Origin: Liolophura sinensis
Taxonomy: Eukaryota; Mollusca; Polyplacophora; Chitonida; Chitonidae
Assembly: GCF_032854445.1 (NCBI RefSeq)
Contig: NC_088301.1
Span: forward strand, 18,425,223 to 18,489,222
Reading direction: 5' to 3'
Length of the DNA stretch: 64,000 nucleotides
Made by a program: the position numbers and the translations under genes. The notes under the pieces are model-generated. The model had not been told where the DNA came from. It searched no databases and saw only the letters and a list, made by a program, of their open reading frames with translations. Positions 24,990 through 37,649 of this stretch are shown piece by piece (position 1 is the stretch's first letter; each line of letters begins with the position of its first letter).

Positions 24990-26800
24990 ATTTAGATCAA
25001 AGTGTCCTTGCCACAGTCGAATGATTAAAACGTCTATCACTACAGATACGGCTGCAAATCCTGACTCGTGTAGTATGAATGGCAAGTGACATGATTCACC
25101 CAGCAATGTTGCTAGTTACTTATGTAACGATCCAGTAACACTAGAAATAAACAACACCCAAATATGAGTTCAGAGTTAGCTGCGTTTTAATCAAAGTAAT
25201 GTAGTGAATTAACAACTGGTGAATAAAATGACAACACCAGAAGGCCCCGTTCAAACAATGCATTAATGTACAATGACACATGTGCACAATGATACCAAAT
25301 GCATTAGCTTTGGTTTACAACAGTGCATACAAAAGCAATTCAAGAATGCATAGAACACCTAATATTGGATTAGTGTTTTACGCCATATTCAATAGTATTT
25401 CACCTATAGAACGGCGGTCAGCATTATTGTTGGAGGAAACCCAGCAGACCAGGGTGAAAACCCACGACAATTCGCAAGTTTCTGTCAGACCTTTATATGC
25501 ACCACACAAACAATAAACAAATTATACACCACAACATTTATATGAATACATAAACATACACCTTCTTATCACAAAACCCGTTAAGAACGTTACAGCGACA
25601 TTTAAATTCAGTTTTCCTGACTGTCCTGTTACAAGGAAAAGTAATTATTTAGTCTTTAGTCCTGAATACAAACATTGCATTTGCATCCAATACCTCTTTT
25701 CCCGAGGCTAGGGGCGGGGCTCTTAAGGTGTCCATGTTTATTACATCAAGATGTTCCCTTTATGACAGAATGACTGAAATATCTGTATTTTCATTCGACC
25801 TCAGAATTATCCATGGAATACGAGTTGTAAATTTGAATTTGATGGCATGCCTTCTATATCGACTATCTTCGATGAATCATTGGGAAGCGACGGCCGCTTC
25901 CCTGTTACCAGCTTTATTTGCTATTTGTACATCGTGTTGGGACCCAAACTGTCTGTATTATAAAGAGATGGCTTGTTCGAAATACACGACAGTTTAGTTG
26001 CACAAAAAAGTAACCAAAACCAGCAGATTTTATTTTACAACAATTTATTAGGTTTAACAAGAACAGATAACAAGATTTTTACAAATACTAAAGTGCTTAA
26101 GTTTACCAAGAAAGGATAGCAGTATCTATACAATTACTAAAATACTTACATGTACAACGGTGTCAAGTCCAAACGGACGCATATATTCCACAATGCTGAA
26201 AACCATACAGGCATAAATGCACAAGTAAGAGGAAAAATCCACAGTATAACTGAGTGTATGACGAAATATACACAAAATTCCACAGACAGGGTCCGTGTGC
26301 TAATAAGCACTGTGTACACAAGGGCACAAATTAAATATACAAGTTCAGACTAAACAAGTGCTCGGTGGAGATAGGACAGCACAAAAAGCCCACTAAATTA
26401 ATGCACTCTCAATCCAAAACTCTCAATAATTCTCCGTTCTCCTCCTTTGACCTGCTTTTATAGGTCTTATATAGACTGGTGGAATTTTCTAGAATAAGAA
26501 AACTCCTGAACACTTGTTGTAAACAAAGAGGCCACGAACTGAGGGTATTCTGGAACTTTCTAAGACAGAGGCAGACAGCAGGCCCTAAACTCAGCATATG
26601 TAAACAGTGGCAAGCTAAATTTAGAAGCTGACGGCAGTTGTGCTCATAACAATCGTGTATTTCATATTCTTTTGCTAATTGATGTTTTAAGTTGTTTTGA
26701 AAATTGCAATTATGTATCTATAACACGACGCCCTGTTCGATCTATGAGAGATGTACGAATGTCGGACTAAATACGATATAAATTATTTACACGAACTGTT
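24990..26800. other. Orphan copy of the receptor 3' flank
   Basis: Contains gacatgattcacccagcaat, ggtgaataaaatgacaacac, tttaagttgttttgaaaattg and gatctatgagagatgtacga, as in the gene B 3' flank (42.4-44.3 kb). No tail or TM exon was found next to it. It is probably the trace of a lost gene copy. Confidence 0.5.
25365..25500 (-). mobile_element. SINE copy 3, 3' part only
   Basis: Contains gttttacgccatattcaatagtatttcacc, cggcggtcagcattattgttgga and cccacgacaattcgcaag; the tRNA-like head is absent. Confidence 0.55.
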
Positions 26801-27279
26801 AGAGTAAAACCCCAGTTCTCAGGTAAACTGACAAAATGGCGTATTTCACCGGTTTCTCGGCAAGGTACATGTAACAAACATCGTGAAGGCATACTGTGGA
26901 AACAATACATGCGCTCTACCGTTTTGGGCATCAGGATAACATGTATAGTGGAGTCCACGACATAACAATACAGGTTATAGTTTTGCTGAAAATGGATGAA
27001 ACGGCCCAAATTCATACTTTGCCTGTAACTTTTCTAGGAAAAGCCAGGTAGATATCGAACTAAAGTTCAGGATGTTAAAACGTTTTGAAAACAAAAGACA
27101 ATAAGAGAAAGGCCGAATGAGGCCATTTTCGTACCATCGCTTCTTCCCCGGTGATGGTATGAAGTCATGGCACGATGATGCCATCGCCTGCTTCGGTATA
27201 CTGATTTGAGCAAAGCAATGCATTGTGGTCTTTATTTTCTGTTTCCGCTACTGGTGCTTGACCAAAACTTTGTTGCGGG

Positions 27280-27395
27280 CTAACAGACTGACGGATTGAC
27301 GGAATGACGGACTTACAGACTGAAGAAAAGACAAACTGACGGAATGACGGACTAACAAACTGAAGGGATGGCGTACTGACAGACTGATATACCAG
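27280..27395. repeat. Short tandem repeats of CAGACTGACGGAATGACGG type, copy 2
   Basis: Same unit as 24310-24425, followed in both cases by taaacctacagtctccttc-like text (taaacctgtatttcccttc here). Confidence 0.6.
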
Positions 27396-27599
27396 TTGTA
27401 AACCTGTATTTCCCTTCAATACTTGTAGCTTTCAAATTATTATGTTGTATCTCTTCGCTATATTCCCTTCCTGGGATGTTGATCTATAACAGAGTAAAAC
27501 GAAACCATTACGTTGCAGCCAAAATAAGGTAAACACAGACATTCTTTGTAAAACACAATTTGTATTGTTATGTGTGTATGCATGGGTTTTATGACACAC

Positions 27600-29100
27600 T
27601 TAACAATTCATCACATCAGTGTGTGTGTGACTGATGTTCGGGCTTTTACAGGACTATAGCTGGGGAAACACACAAGACGGCACTGTACTTTTAATTCTCC
27701 ACACTTCATGTAACTACATAATCGGCTTTCATTGTGAGTGCAGCTTAACTCTAAAATAATCCTGTTTTTACAGTGTGGATAAGGAAGACTGTTCAGGGGG
27801 TGTAGGATAATATGTTTATTCACCCCCATATGACAGATGGCATATACCATAGTCTATTTCTTTCAGCGAGTCGCCTATATTCAGTTGGCTGTAAATCAGT
27901 CATACTCGCTAACAAAAATTGTTTTTAGTCAGTGATACGTTAAAACACAAGCTCCACATATCGATATGTGGAAAATTTATATCCTTACAAAGAAAATGAA
28001 GATAGAACATTTTTTCTTATTCCTAATGTTAAACTGCACAAATATAGTTGACGTACATAGAACATGGATCACGTTATAATTATTCAAAACCCAGTGGCAT
28101 GCTGGGGGAAAGGGCGAAGTCCAGGATGTCTTGCGGGGGAAGTGTCTTCGATTACCTAATTTCCTATTAACTTCACTCTAAGCCAAGTTTCGGACACTGC
28201 CATATTTGAAATTATTTACAGGTTTTTGTGTAATGTAAAATAAATAGATAAATTATATGTTATATTTTGTAGTATAGGATCAATCGGCAGAAGGGTTTTA
28301 GAGTTGTATGTCTGGAAAGTCTGAAATGAAAAACAATGTAGTAGATTTGTGGAGACAGCAGTGGAGTCTGGATGTGTTACTGGATGCAGTTTGTCCTAAC
28401 CTCATTGTGGTGCACATATTGTAAAACAAATTACTCTAAATCCGATTTGTTGTCATCTACTTTCTCGTGATATAATGACTGGAGACCAACGTCACAAAAT
28501 GAACAGTAGCTGAATCCACCATGTACACGGACAAAAACAAAATGCCAACAGGTTAAAATGATCACATTCCTTATTAATGACTTGGAGCGTTGATCACTAA
28601 CTACAAACCTATTGCGTAGTTTTGATGCTACAGACACTGTATGTATCGTTTAGAGTATCAGCTTTGGCCTATGTCCGTTTATTGGTTGATAACTCTCCTT
28701 CTGTCCAAGATACAGGTGTTTGGGGAATGGTAAATGTCATGATTAACAATTTGAGATGGGGCACTGTTGAATAAATAACTGTAACTTCTTTTTCGTTTAT
28801 CTGACAGATGTTGTTTTAATGTAGGCGAATCTGACATTTGTACACCGCTCAATTCCAAACGAGTCTCCATAATTAATAATCACAGGACCTCTTTCCAAAT
28901 CTGCTATCCAAATCCTAGACAAGTTTATGAATAAACTAACCATTAAATAAGTAAATTTTCCAGAAGAATGCTTTTCCCTAGGCATGTCATTTAACATTTT
29001 ACCGAGATCATAGCGTCTTTGTGCTAATATGGGTGGCAGGTCAGGAATAACACTAAACCCGCATTCCCGTTGTTGTTTTCTAGCACTTTGGTGAATTTCA
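27600..29100. repeat. Segmental duplication block, copy II (no exon 1 seen)
   Basis: Shares ttacagtgtggataaggaag (27768) and attcctagac/aatcctagac-type text near 28910 with the other copies, plus the agtcagtgatacgttaaaacacaagctc segment also seen at 31.5 and 61.15 kb. The region corresponding to exon 1 is not recognisable. Confidence 0.55.
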
Positions 29101-29789
29101 CATTCTTTTGCACACAAGCAGATTGAATTTGTGATTATGCTGGCTATCAGTGTTGTGAAATATCACGAATGTCCGAACGTACATGTAATCTTCAGGGTGG
29201 AATTATCGACAGTGTGGGCTTGAAATGTCACAAAACATAAACACCATTGACTCACTATGCGTGCATGAGTCACAATCAGTGGTAATTTTGCCAGATTTCT
29301 GATCGTCCTAACCCACATCAAAGGTCCATCCGTTTCAACCAATCGATTTTCAGAGCTGCCATCCTTTCACCCGTCTACCCATTGGACCGACCGACTCTTT
29401 GTGCGACTTCCGAATAATTTTCCGACGGACCAGCCTACCGGCCAACCAACCTGCCGTCTGTACATCCATCCGACAGGCTTGAACATCGATAAACCTTCAA
29501 GACGACAGACGGACGGGCAGACAGATAGACGGACCGAGTGACGGGACGACTAACGGACAAGCCAATCTAAAAATGTATCTGATATAAAGTGGTCTGATGT
29601 ATTTCTGGCCCACACGTCAGCCATTGTGCAACTCGTTGTGACCTAACCAATGAATGATTAAAGCAAATGGTAACTGATTCCTTTCGTTCCTGTTATAGCC
29701 AGAGTTCAACATGTAGAGACTGGAAAATTTGACTGCATTATAAAATAGCCCATAGCTGTAACCGTTGATTCCCCGTACCGGTGTTTAAA

Positions 29790-32530
29790 AATTGTCGACT
29801 GCATAGTGCGTCAAACACATAAGCTGTCCCGGATATGACACAAAAGCCGGCTTTAAGTAGGGGTTATGTGAGAAATCCTCTCCTCACATGCTCACTAGAG
29901 CATTGGCTTACCATTTAGCTATATACACGAGCGTTTTAGGTGTAACACTGTGAGATTGGTGTACATATGCTTCGTGTTTTTAGGCGTACCTCTATAGCTC
30001 TGTGATTACGTGACGAACTTTTACCAAACTGTACAGTAAAAACACACACTATGTTTTTACTGTTAAAAAAATGAACAGAGGGTTCTTGTAATCGCCCTGC
30101 GCCTGGTAGTGACTGAAGAACATTTCAAAGCATAAATCATGGGTCAGTACTTGGACGAATGGACGATTATCTATATGTAACGGAAGAGTAGTTATATTGT
30201 ATCGATCACTGATATGTTAGCCTTTATCTAACAGACGGTACATGTCTGTGTAACTGTTTTGACAGTTCTTCCTCAATTCAAGTTACACAGTTTTATGAAG
30301 AAATGTGGATTAATGATGCAGATTAATAAGCTGAGATTGCACTTCTATTGCTTTGGTTACATTTCCTTATATCTAACATGTCATTTTCATTCAAGTAAAT
30401 CCGTCCTTTGTACACAAATCAGTTTAAAACTAGTCTCCATGGCTGATAATCACATGACTTATTTCAAGACCTAAGCCATTCCTAGACAAACTGGTGTATA
30501 CATGATTACCTGGCACCAAGCCAGACATGAAGATATGATACGATGTAATTTTTGTTTGGTTTGTATCAGCCGGAATTTCATTTCTACTTCATCTTGTCTA
30601 GAAACAGATTTTCTGACACAAGAAATGAAGACACAATGTTTCAACTTCCTAACGTTTTGTGTCTTTGGCATGAACAGGCACTGGGGCAGAAGAGTCAAAT
30701 TATAAACTACGCGCATTTTAAAATAGTATCACAATCTAATACAAAGTGAGTGTGTAGCTATTGTCTATGTAAACAAGCACCAGTAAGTCTGTGGAAAGTC
30801 GGTGGCAAATCAGTGGCACTCATAAGCCATAAGTGAGGGCAACGAGATCAGAGAGACATAGTCACATTCAATTCTTATTTGTTAATAGAAATGTGTGCTG
30901 GTTTAAAATTTTAGTGAAAACTTCTTTAATTAAGAAGTAACTTTCTTCCTTATACAAAAGACTTACCTGGTGTGTTTTCCACAATCACAATGTTGAACAA
31001 ATACATTTCAGAATACTTACCAAATGTTATTCCTATCACAAAGCGAAACATCCTGCTACTGTGTTTCCTGTGATCCTCCATGTCTGGGGGCAATCTCTGT
31101 TCAGTTCCAAGGGCACTTCACAGAACTCTCTAATTCTAACCTGGTGTAATTTGCCAGGCAGGAGGAAATTTCATAAGATATAAAATCTTTCCAGAAGCTA
31201 AATCTGTACAGGTGGAACTTTTTCCCACATCTACTGAACATGTCCCCTCAGGTGTCTAAACGGCATCCACAGCATCTTCTCATAACAGCTAGCAATATGT
31301 AGGCCGGTTAGACTTCGGGCGTGTCGCACGTGTTTATAAGTTATCTTGAGGAACGCATATAAAAGGATTGTATACAGACAATTGATATAAAAATAAATCC
31401 TTGAATGCGTCTGTCAACCTACGTTTGTTGTATGTCATTCTATACCTATAGTCTACTTCTTTTAGGGAGTGTAAAATCAGTCAAGCACCCTACCAAACTT
31501 GCCTTTAGTCAGTGTCATGTAACAACCCAAGCTCTACACATTGATACGTTTAACGTCCATATAATGCAAAGAAATTGCAGTTCAACATGTTTTGAAGGAG
31601 GGTAACACCAGTTACCTGAACTGCTGTTGACTGTACTGTAAACCATGTTTTTGACACTGACGTGTTTGAAACGTTTTAGTATAATATAACCTTAATAAGT
31701 AAATTTTACTTTATCTCTTGTAATATATGATCGACAGTGTGGTTTTAGAGAATAAGTATTCTAACTTCATTTTTTTTTTGTAGTAATATGGATGTCCGAC
31801 TGATTTTGCAGACAGGTTAATATAGGCGGCCCTCTAAAAGAAATAGTCTATAGTGTCTGCTTCAGCGAGGTGCGATGTCCGAGATGCGTGACTGCTCTGC
31901 ACTGGCAGATAAACAATATTCGTTTCATGACTGTTATCATATAGTGCTAATATTGACTGTTTAGCTCTACAGTTGAGGTAATAAATCTGCATGTTATTAA
32001 GACGCATAAGGAGGGCATATATACGTCCTGTTCACTGATGGGGAGCTTATATAGTTCATTGTTAATAAGGAGCAGGGGCCTACGCCGACTCGATGGTCTG
32101 ACACCTGGACATAGCTGCACATAAATCTGAGATCTGTTTCATGGTTCTCAGCTTTTAACCTTCGGAAACACAGATTTGTAATCTCCAATATACTCACACG
32201 AGACTCAGTGTTTCGAGTGTGCTGTACAAACAAGCTACAAACTAGCTGTCTTTATTCCTGTTGCATTTCGGACCTCATATTACCTAGTAGTTTGTTATAT
32301 AAAGACTATGGTGTTACAATTAACATAAAGGGACCTGCCGCATTGAAAGCAAACCAAAATTCCCTAATCGCCATTTTCGCTACGATTGAGACCTCCGCAC
32401 TTGGCATCGTTCGGAAAGAGATAAACTCTTGGAAAGCTTGGAATGAAACCATAAAGACTTCACCATTGAAAGGTTGATGGGTAATCCATTTGACAGTTAT
32501 AACGTTAGGTTTTTTTTATAATAAAGAACG
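29790..32530. repeat. Segmental duplication block, copy III (with orphan exon 1)
   Basis: Parallel to 21020-23790, with the sequence order kept: gtcgactgcatagtgcgtcaaa, gggcaacgagatcagagaga, orphan exon 1, tgcactggcagataa, ccataaagacttcaccattg. Confidence 0.7.
31021..31081 (-). pseudogene. Orphan first exon of a third paralogue (or alternative first exon)
   Basis: ATG at 31081 opens MEDHRKHSSRMFRFVIGITF and the exon ends TTT G|gtaagt, with the same 61-nt length and phase as gene A exon 1. The leader and downstream sequence are also homologous. No matching EGF or F5/8C exon follows before gene A exon 1 at 23.0 kb. It is therefore either a relic of a broken gene copy or an alternative first exon of gene A. 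The hydrophobic core is weaker than in gene A. Confidence 0.6.
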
Positions 32531-32729
32531 GAGGGAACTATAACCACCTGATTTTAAAATAGAATTTTTTTGAAGAGGATGAGTTTTCTAACAATTTATC
32601 TAATATACTGGTTTTCAGAAAAGTTTTTAATAGTAATAGGTTGTAGTTTTAGTTGATTAAGGTGGGTGACATTTATTTTAAACTTTCAGAAAAAAAAAAG
32701 CAAAAAAAAAACGACCATTGTCACATGTC

Positions 32730-32882
32730 GCAATCGCGCAATATGGCGACATTTCCCGGCATGCATCTTGGTATCCTGTCAGGGCAATGACGAACCATAG
32801 TACCAAAGAAAGATTCCCCCTCCAAGCAATGTCCACATTTCGTCTCACAATGTGATCTATACGTCCCCGGGTTGCAATTTAA
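32730..32882 (-). pseudogene. Decayed EGF-like exon
   Basis: The minus strand reads CNPGTYRSHCETKCGHC, then HCPDRIPRCMPG, very like the gene B exon at 52568-52419. The acceptor AG is lost (aat precedes the first Cys codon), the fifth Cys is replaced (FFGT), the 3' loop is out of register and no donor GT is in place. A relic of a third gene copy or of an exon-module duplication. Confidence 0.65.
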
Positions 32883-32899
32883 AAGAAACAAGAAACATG

Positions 32900-34400
32900 T
32901 CAATATGCAGTATATTTAATATTTTAAAATACAAGTAAGTTTCCGTTGAATTGAAATCGGGTACAACCCGAAATACTTATTAGTTTAGAATATTTCATTT
33001 TACTTTATTTATTTTATTTTTGTGTTTGCAGGGCTCAGAGAGAAGTGTTGGATGACACGACATGACATTTTTTCACAATTAAACCAGTGCAAAGTATTGA
33101 CAAGGAAAAAGACTTCGAATGGTAAACCGGGGAATCGGACCCAGTGCAAGAAATCGTGGACCTCAATAAGCGAAACCGACTATAGCTGTGAATGACAGTT
33201 ACTTACGCACTCATGAGGCTTCCTCTTTTATAAGTTCTGATATCCTCATCTTTTACTGTTGTATGGCAAGCATGTGACTTATAAAGCTTCAAACATACAC
33301 TAAAGTTCATAAAATTGAAAAATTGTACACTGCTCCAATCACAATGAAATATCTTTGTTTCGCAATAGACATTGCAGAGTTGGTAAAGTCACTACACCAC
33401 AATTATAACCTCGCTTATCAGTGCTAGGAGGTTAGGTTGAGCGGGGAGCCTTCGGTGTGATGTTTTCAGTGATGTCTGCATTTTAGGGGAAGGAATTCTG
33501 TCAAAAGAATATACACGCTCGTACACCGAATGACCTCTCGTCGATATATTCCTGGAAAACTTTTAAGTACGACGTTAAACTCGAAGCACACATACACTGC
33601 ACATATACACACGCATGTGTGGCGTGACATTTTATGTTGTAGCAGACGCTAACATTTAAGGAGAGGTGATCACTAGGAAGATTAATATAGAAGACCCTAT
33701 AGATATCTGTACAAAACACTTTTGGTTTTGCTTTGCCTACTTATGTGTCGATGTATGAAATAAATGAGACACTGGTACCTTACTTATTTAGACGTATACG
33801 ACGCGGTGTTTTGGTCACGAATATAGATACCAGGACGATGTGCATGTACTTTCACTTTTACTTTGCCTACACATGTTTGGCCTTGATCACTTGGTTATCC
33901 ATAAGATTATATAAAAGTTTTTATAAATGCTGACAAATAAAGCGAGCTATCTTGCACATTGTAACATCGGGCGATAAAGTGAACATCACTACAGTCTAGA
34001 GAAGCACGTTATAAGGTAAGTTAAGTTGTATGGAGTAACGATTTGCATTTCACCCTATAGTTTACTGTTCCTATCATCATGGCGTAAGTACAATTGGGTA
34101 AAATTTTGTTCTGTTAATTTCAATTTATTAAATCATAAAAATACCCAAAAGGTTGTGTTATCATGACATTTATTTAACAAACAGTTACATGTCAGTGGGA
34201 CAAGATCTCCATATGTCTAATTTACCACCAGAATCACGATTGACGCGGGAATAATAATGCATTTCAGGACATCTGGGGGTTAAAAAGCCGCTGGAGGACT
34301 GACGATGATGTTGAGATATTCGACCGAAATTAATATATCTTATACTTATACATCAGACCCCGGAGCAGTAGACAGCCCTGTTCGCAAACATGTCACAATG
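32900..34400. other. Spacer with weak gene-flank similarity
   Basis: No coding signal. 33060-33140 contains attaaaccagtgcaaagta, resembling the 3' flank of gene B at 44890-44915. Confidence 0.35.
33530..33600 (-). repeat. Short fragment of family 2 repeat
   Basis: Only the 5' core in reverse (taagtacgacgttaaactc, cctctcgtcgatata) is recognisable. A similar fragment is at 44055-44160. Confidence 0.4.
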
Positions 34401-34415
34401 AAAGGGTAAGAACAC

Positions 34416-35070
34416 TCAACGTTCTGGAACCAGCCCATCAGTGGCGAAGCAGTCAAGTTCATCTAGCTCAGAATCTGCTGGAAGCCCAGAGGTTCCAGAA
34501 TCTACTGCTGAAGGTATATATTCTACCCGCTTACACCGGTCTTTAATTGTGTGTATATGACGAGAAAGCTGCCATCCTGGGACCTTGTGTATTATTTTAT
34601 ACCGCACTGCAGCCAGGCAGTATACTGCACAAGCTGTACTTAGACCTACAATGCAGATTCTCGCTTCTGGCCAAGAAACATAGCTATAGCCTTTTGCAGT
34701 TTTAATAGCAAACTGTATCATTCGTTTTGGGGGGAAAGAACATTCACTTGTAGGCCACTTATCGAAGAGAATTTGCTTTCGGATGCTCAAGGACCGGATC
34801 AACTGAAATCCATGATATAACAGAACAATGCAGAGCGACAAATACAAAGTCTGAGTTGTCCAAGAATGGACGTCTTGGTCGAGCAGTAAAAAATCTCTAT
34901 AAGTTGTTTGGTTGCTGTGAATGCGGTCTGTAAAGTTAGATGGTTGGAAGAGCTTATAACTGTAACACTCATGTAAATTCGATCTGTAAAGTTTGGTGTT
35001 CGCAAGAACAATGTCAATCCTGTGAATTCGATCTGTATAGTTAAGTGTTTGCAAGAATATGGTTACTCTC
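34416..35070 (-). other. Unassigned 212-codon open frame, two hydrophobic segments
   Basis: Open without ATG at its 5' side; the first in-frame Met is far inside (MIQFAIKTAKG). A tacag acceptor-like site is near 35067. The predicted product has two hydrophobic runs (TLYLSLCIVLLYHGFQLI; ARICIVGLSTACAVYCLAAV) and an acidic end (DSELDELDCF). The first 60 codons come from a short DNA repeat (acagatcgaatt, three times). No family recognised. It may be a terminal exon or a chance frame. Confidence 0.25.
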
Positions 35071-35364
35071 CTGTACCTATGTTACGACTTGCTATAACAT
35101 TTCGGAAAGTTACATTATGCGAAACATAGTTCCGAACAACGCCAATAACAACAATTTTAAATAAGACTGGTGGCCTAAGACGTAACGTGACTCGGGCGTG
35201 CTAGTCAGGCACCAGCAGTCTCACGCCGCTATAAACCCTATTTTTTGACGGATATACGTTATTGTATTGAAACATAAACGTGAGCAGATTGTGCCTGTCA
35301 ACACACGAGAGACCTATACCAATATCCCGAAGCACACCTACACTATACGCAGCACTGTTTAGAA

Positions 35365-35668
35365 AATGGGGCTTAACATCGTACAATGTTTTAGTCATAT
35401 GACGAAGAGGAATCATTAGATTTGTTTATATATACTGTGTTTTCTTGTGGCAGGAGTCCATGCCACCAAAGTGCTGCCGACACTGGAGTATCATGTCGCA
35501 TGCACCAGACATGACACTCTGTCCAGTCACATTATACTAACATCGGGCCAACCAATCATGTCTCCTTGCTCTAACCTCTCAGTGATGAACGCCAAGCGCG
35601 GCAGCAACAAGTACCATGTTTTCAGTCTTCGGTTTGATCTCGGGTCACCCGACTTTGAGGAGTTCTAA
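35365..35668 (+). repeat. Interspersed repeat, family 2, copy 1
   Basis: Landmarks: ggcttaacatcgtacaatg, gtcatatgacgaagagga, ccaccaaagtgctgccgac, gaccaatcatgtctcc-like text and cccgactttgagg. Homologous to 36800-37235 (reversed) and 63685-63920. A 73-codon frame inside it is incidental. Confidence 0.6.
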
Positions 35669-35699
35669 CCATTATGCCTCCGAAGTGAACCAACCCTGT

Positions 35700-36790
35700 T
35701 CGAATGTACGGAATGAACTAGATACCCTACATCTTTTACAACTTACTATGTTGGACTAATGCCGTTGTAGACGTTCGTTCTTTCCCTGAGAATCAACCTA
35801 TGGCCGCCGGCCAAGTCCGTCAGTGTTCCTGAACACTGAACGCTTACTCGTGATGAATCCTGTGTGCAAACATTCCTCAAAATGGCTGTTCAACCCAGCC
35901 TGGAATAAGGTCTCAGGTGTACAGGCCGTAATTTGTCGCTCAAGTGTAGTTCGGTAATCCTAAATTGGGTGTAAGTCCAGCAGCCGTACACACGTATGTT
36001 GCGTGGGACAGTCATATCATATGGCAGTGGTGCGTGTAGCGCGGGTCGGGAAAAGCAAATCCTGGGGTGACAGTTGTTGTGCTGGAACTTACTTAACCTC
36101 ATTTAGGTGACTACTTGCTGCGTACCTATATGGATAACTCTATGAGGCGTACTGGCATGTAGGGGACTTTTTGATCCGTGCTTATCGTCGGCTTTATGAG
36201 CCGAGCTAAGGTGGTTGCACATGTATGATCCGTGCTTACATCACTACACTCCGTGCATGTAGATTTTAAATAAACCGAGTGTTTGCTAAAGGCTGATATA
36301 AGCAATCATCTGTTATGTCTGTACCAAGATTGAAATATAATATAAAAAAATACACCAGGGGGAGGAAAGACTAGAGCAGCAACGACTGTGTGATAGAAAA
36401 TGGGCACATGTATCCGGTGAAAGACGGCGTCCTGTTTTTTTGACTGAAGGTTTTATTGTAACTGCTCATGTAAATGATCCATTAGTAACAATTTACCCAT
36501 ACCTCGCACCATGCCGTAAGCAGAATTATGTAAACAAAAGTCAGTAAATTTAATTAGCAATTTATTAAACTCACAGGTCTAGAATTACTCAAAATCATGT
36601 GTTGTCATCACGTTGAACATATCACAACATCAAAACAACGCGAAAGGATCAGGCCCGGGGGATGTTTATTCCATCAGCAGAATCCTGGTTTATGCGAGAA
36701 TATAATATAAAATACTACAGCGACGACAGAGTGATAGTTGCAAATGGTCACACGTTAACTTTGAAGTACAACCTCTTGTCCGTTTACCTC
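35700..36790. other. Spacer with decayed receptor 3' flank
   Basis: 36380-36690 carries gactgtgtgatagaaaatgg, acatgtatccggtgaaagac and aaaggatcaggcc, resembling the order at 44765-44920 in gene B. The rest shows nothing recognisable. Confidence 0.35.
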
Positions 36791-36799
36791 ATTTAGAGT

Positions 36800-37235
36800 T
36801 TTACTCATTTAGTTAACATGAGAGTGGACATTGGATTCATATACGGGAGAGCTGGGATCAAACCCATTTCGGGTACCAAAGACAAAAATGGCAATTGTTG
36901 CTGCGTTCAACACTGAAAGGTTGGAGCAAAGCAACATAGCTGCTTGACCAGGTGTCGTTTTATATTCCTTTTTCCACACGTTTGGACATATATCGTATAT
37001 CTGAAAATAAACACATACATGTATACTACGCGTTGAGCCACACCTACGATTACGTCTTACAGCTTCGGCATGGTACATGTACCTCAGTGATGGCAGAACT
37101 TTGGCGGCATAGACCGGTGTTGAAACACAGTACAGTATATGTATACACATCTAATGCCTCCCCGTTATCATATGACGGAAAAATTAAGTGCGACGTAGAA
37201 CCCCAAACATACATATACATAATGTTTCACACAAT
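36800..37235 (-). repeat. Interspersed repeat, family 2, copy 2
   Basis: Reverse orientation; contains the reverse of gttctgccatcactgaggta, gcagctatgttgctttgctcc and the ttaatttttccgtcatatga core. A different inner segment suggests partial conversion or an inserted piece. Confidence 0.5.
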
Positions 37236-37256
37236 ATTTAGAACATAATTTTAATC

Positions 37257-37497
37257 CCCCCAGCTGTGATGAAAGGACCTTTATGTTCAGTATACTGAGC
37301 TACAGTACAAAATTTACACCTGTGCAAATGTAATTGGAATTTGGACCTTTGTGTTCAGTATACTGAGCGGTTACCCTACAGTACAAGCTTTAAAACTGTG
37401 TGGGTATTTAGGGCCAAGGGACCTTTGTGTTCAGTACACTGAGTGGTTATTCTACGGTACAAAGGTCACAGCTATGTGGGTATTTAGGGTCAAGAGT
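37257..37497. repeat. Minisatellite split by the LINE, left part
   Basis: Three units of about 85 bp, each with ggacctttgtgttcagta, actgagcggttac, ctacagtacaaa, ctgtgtgggtatttagggtcaag. The array is interrupted by the LINE and resumes at 41745. Confidence 0.75.
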
Positions 37498-37649
37498 GAG
37501 TGAGTGAGTAAAAGTTTTAACGTCGCTTTCAACAATATTTCAGTTTTATCGCGACAATAAAACGTCAAATAGTCGATCTACTACGGATAATTCATTTACT
37601 ATTCAGTCAAAAAAGGACACCAGGAGTCACATAACAAACACAGACGGTA

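Noticed and set aside
24310-27395. CRISPR-like direct repeats
   Set aside because: Units vary in length and sequence and have no unique spacers; ordinary eukaryotic short tandem repeats.
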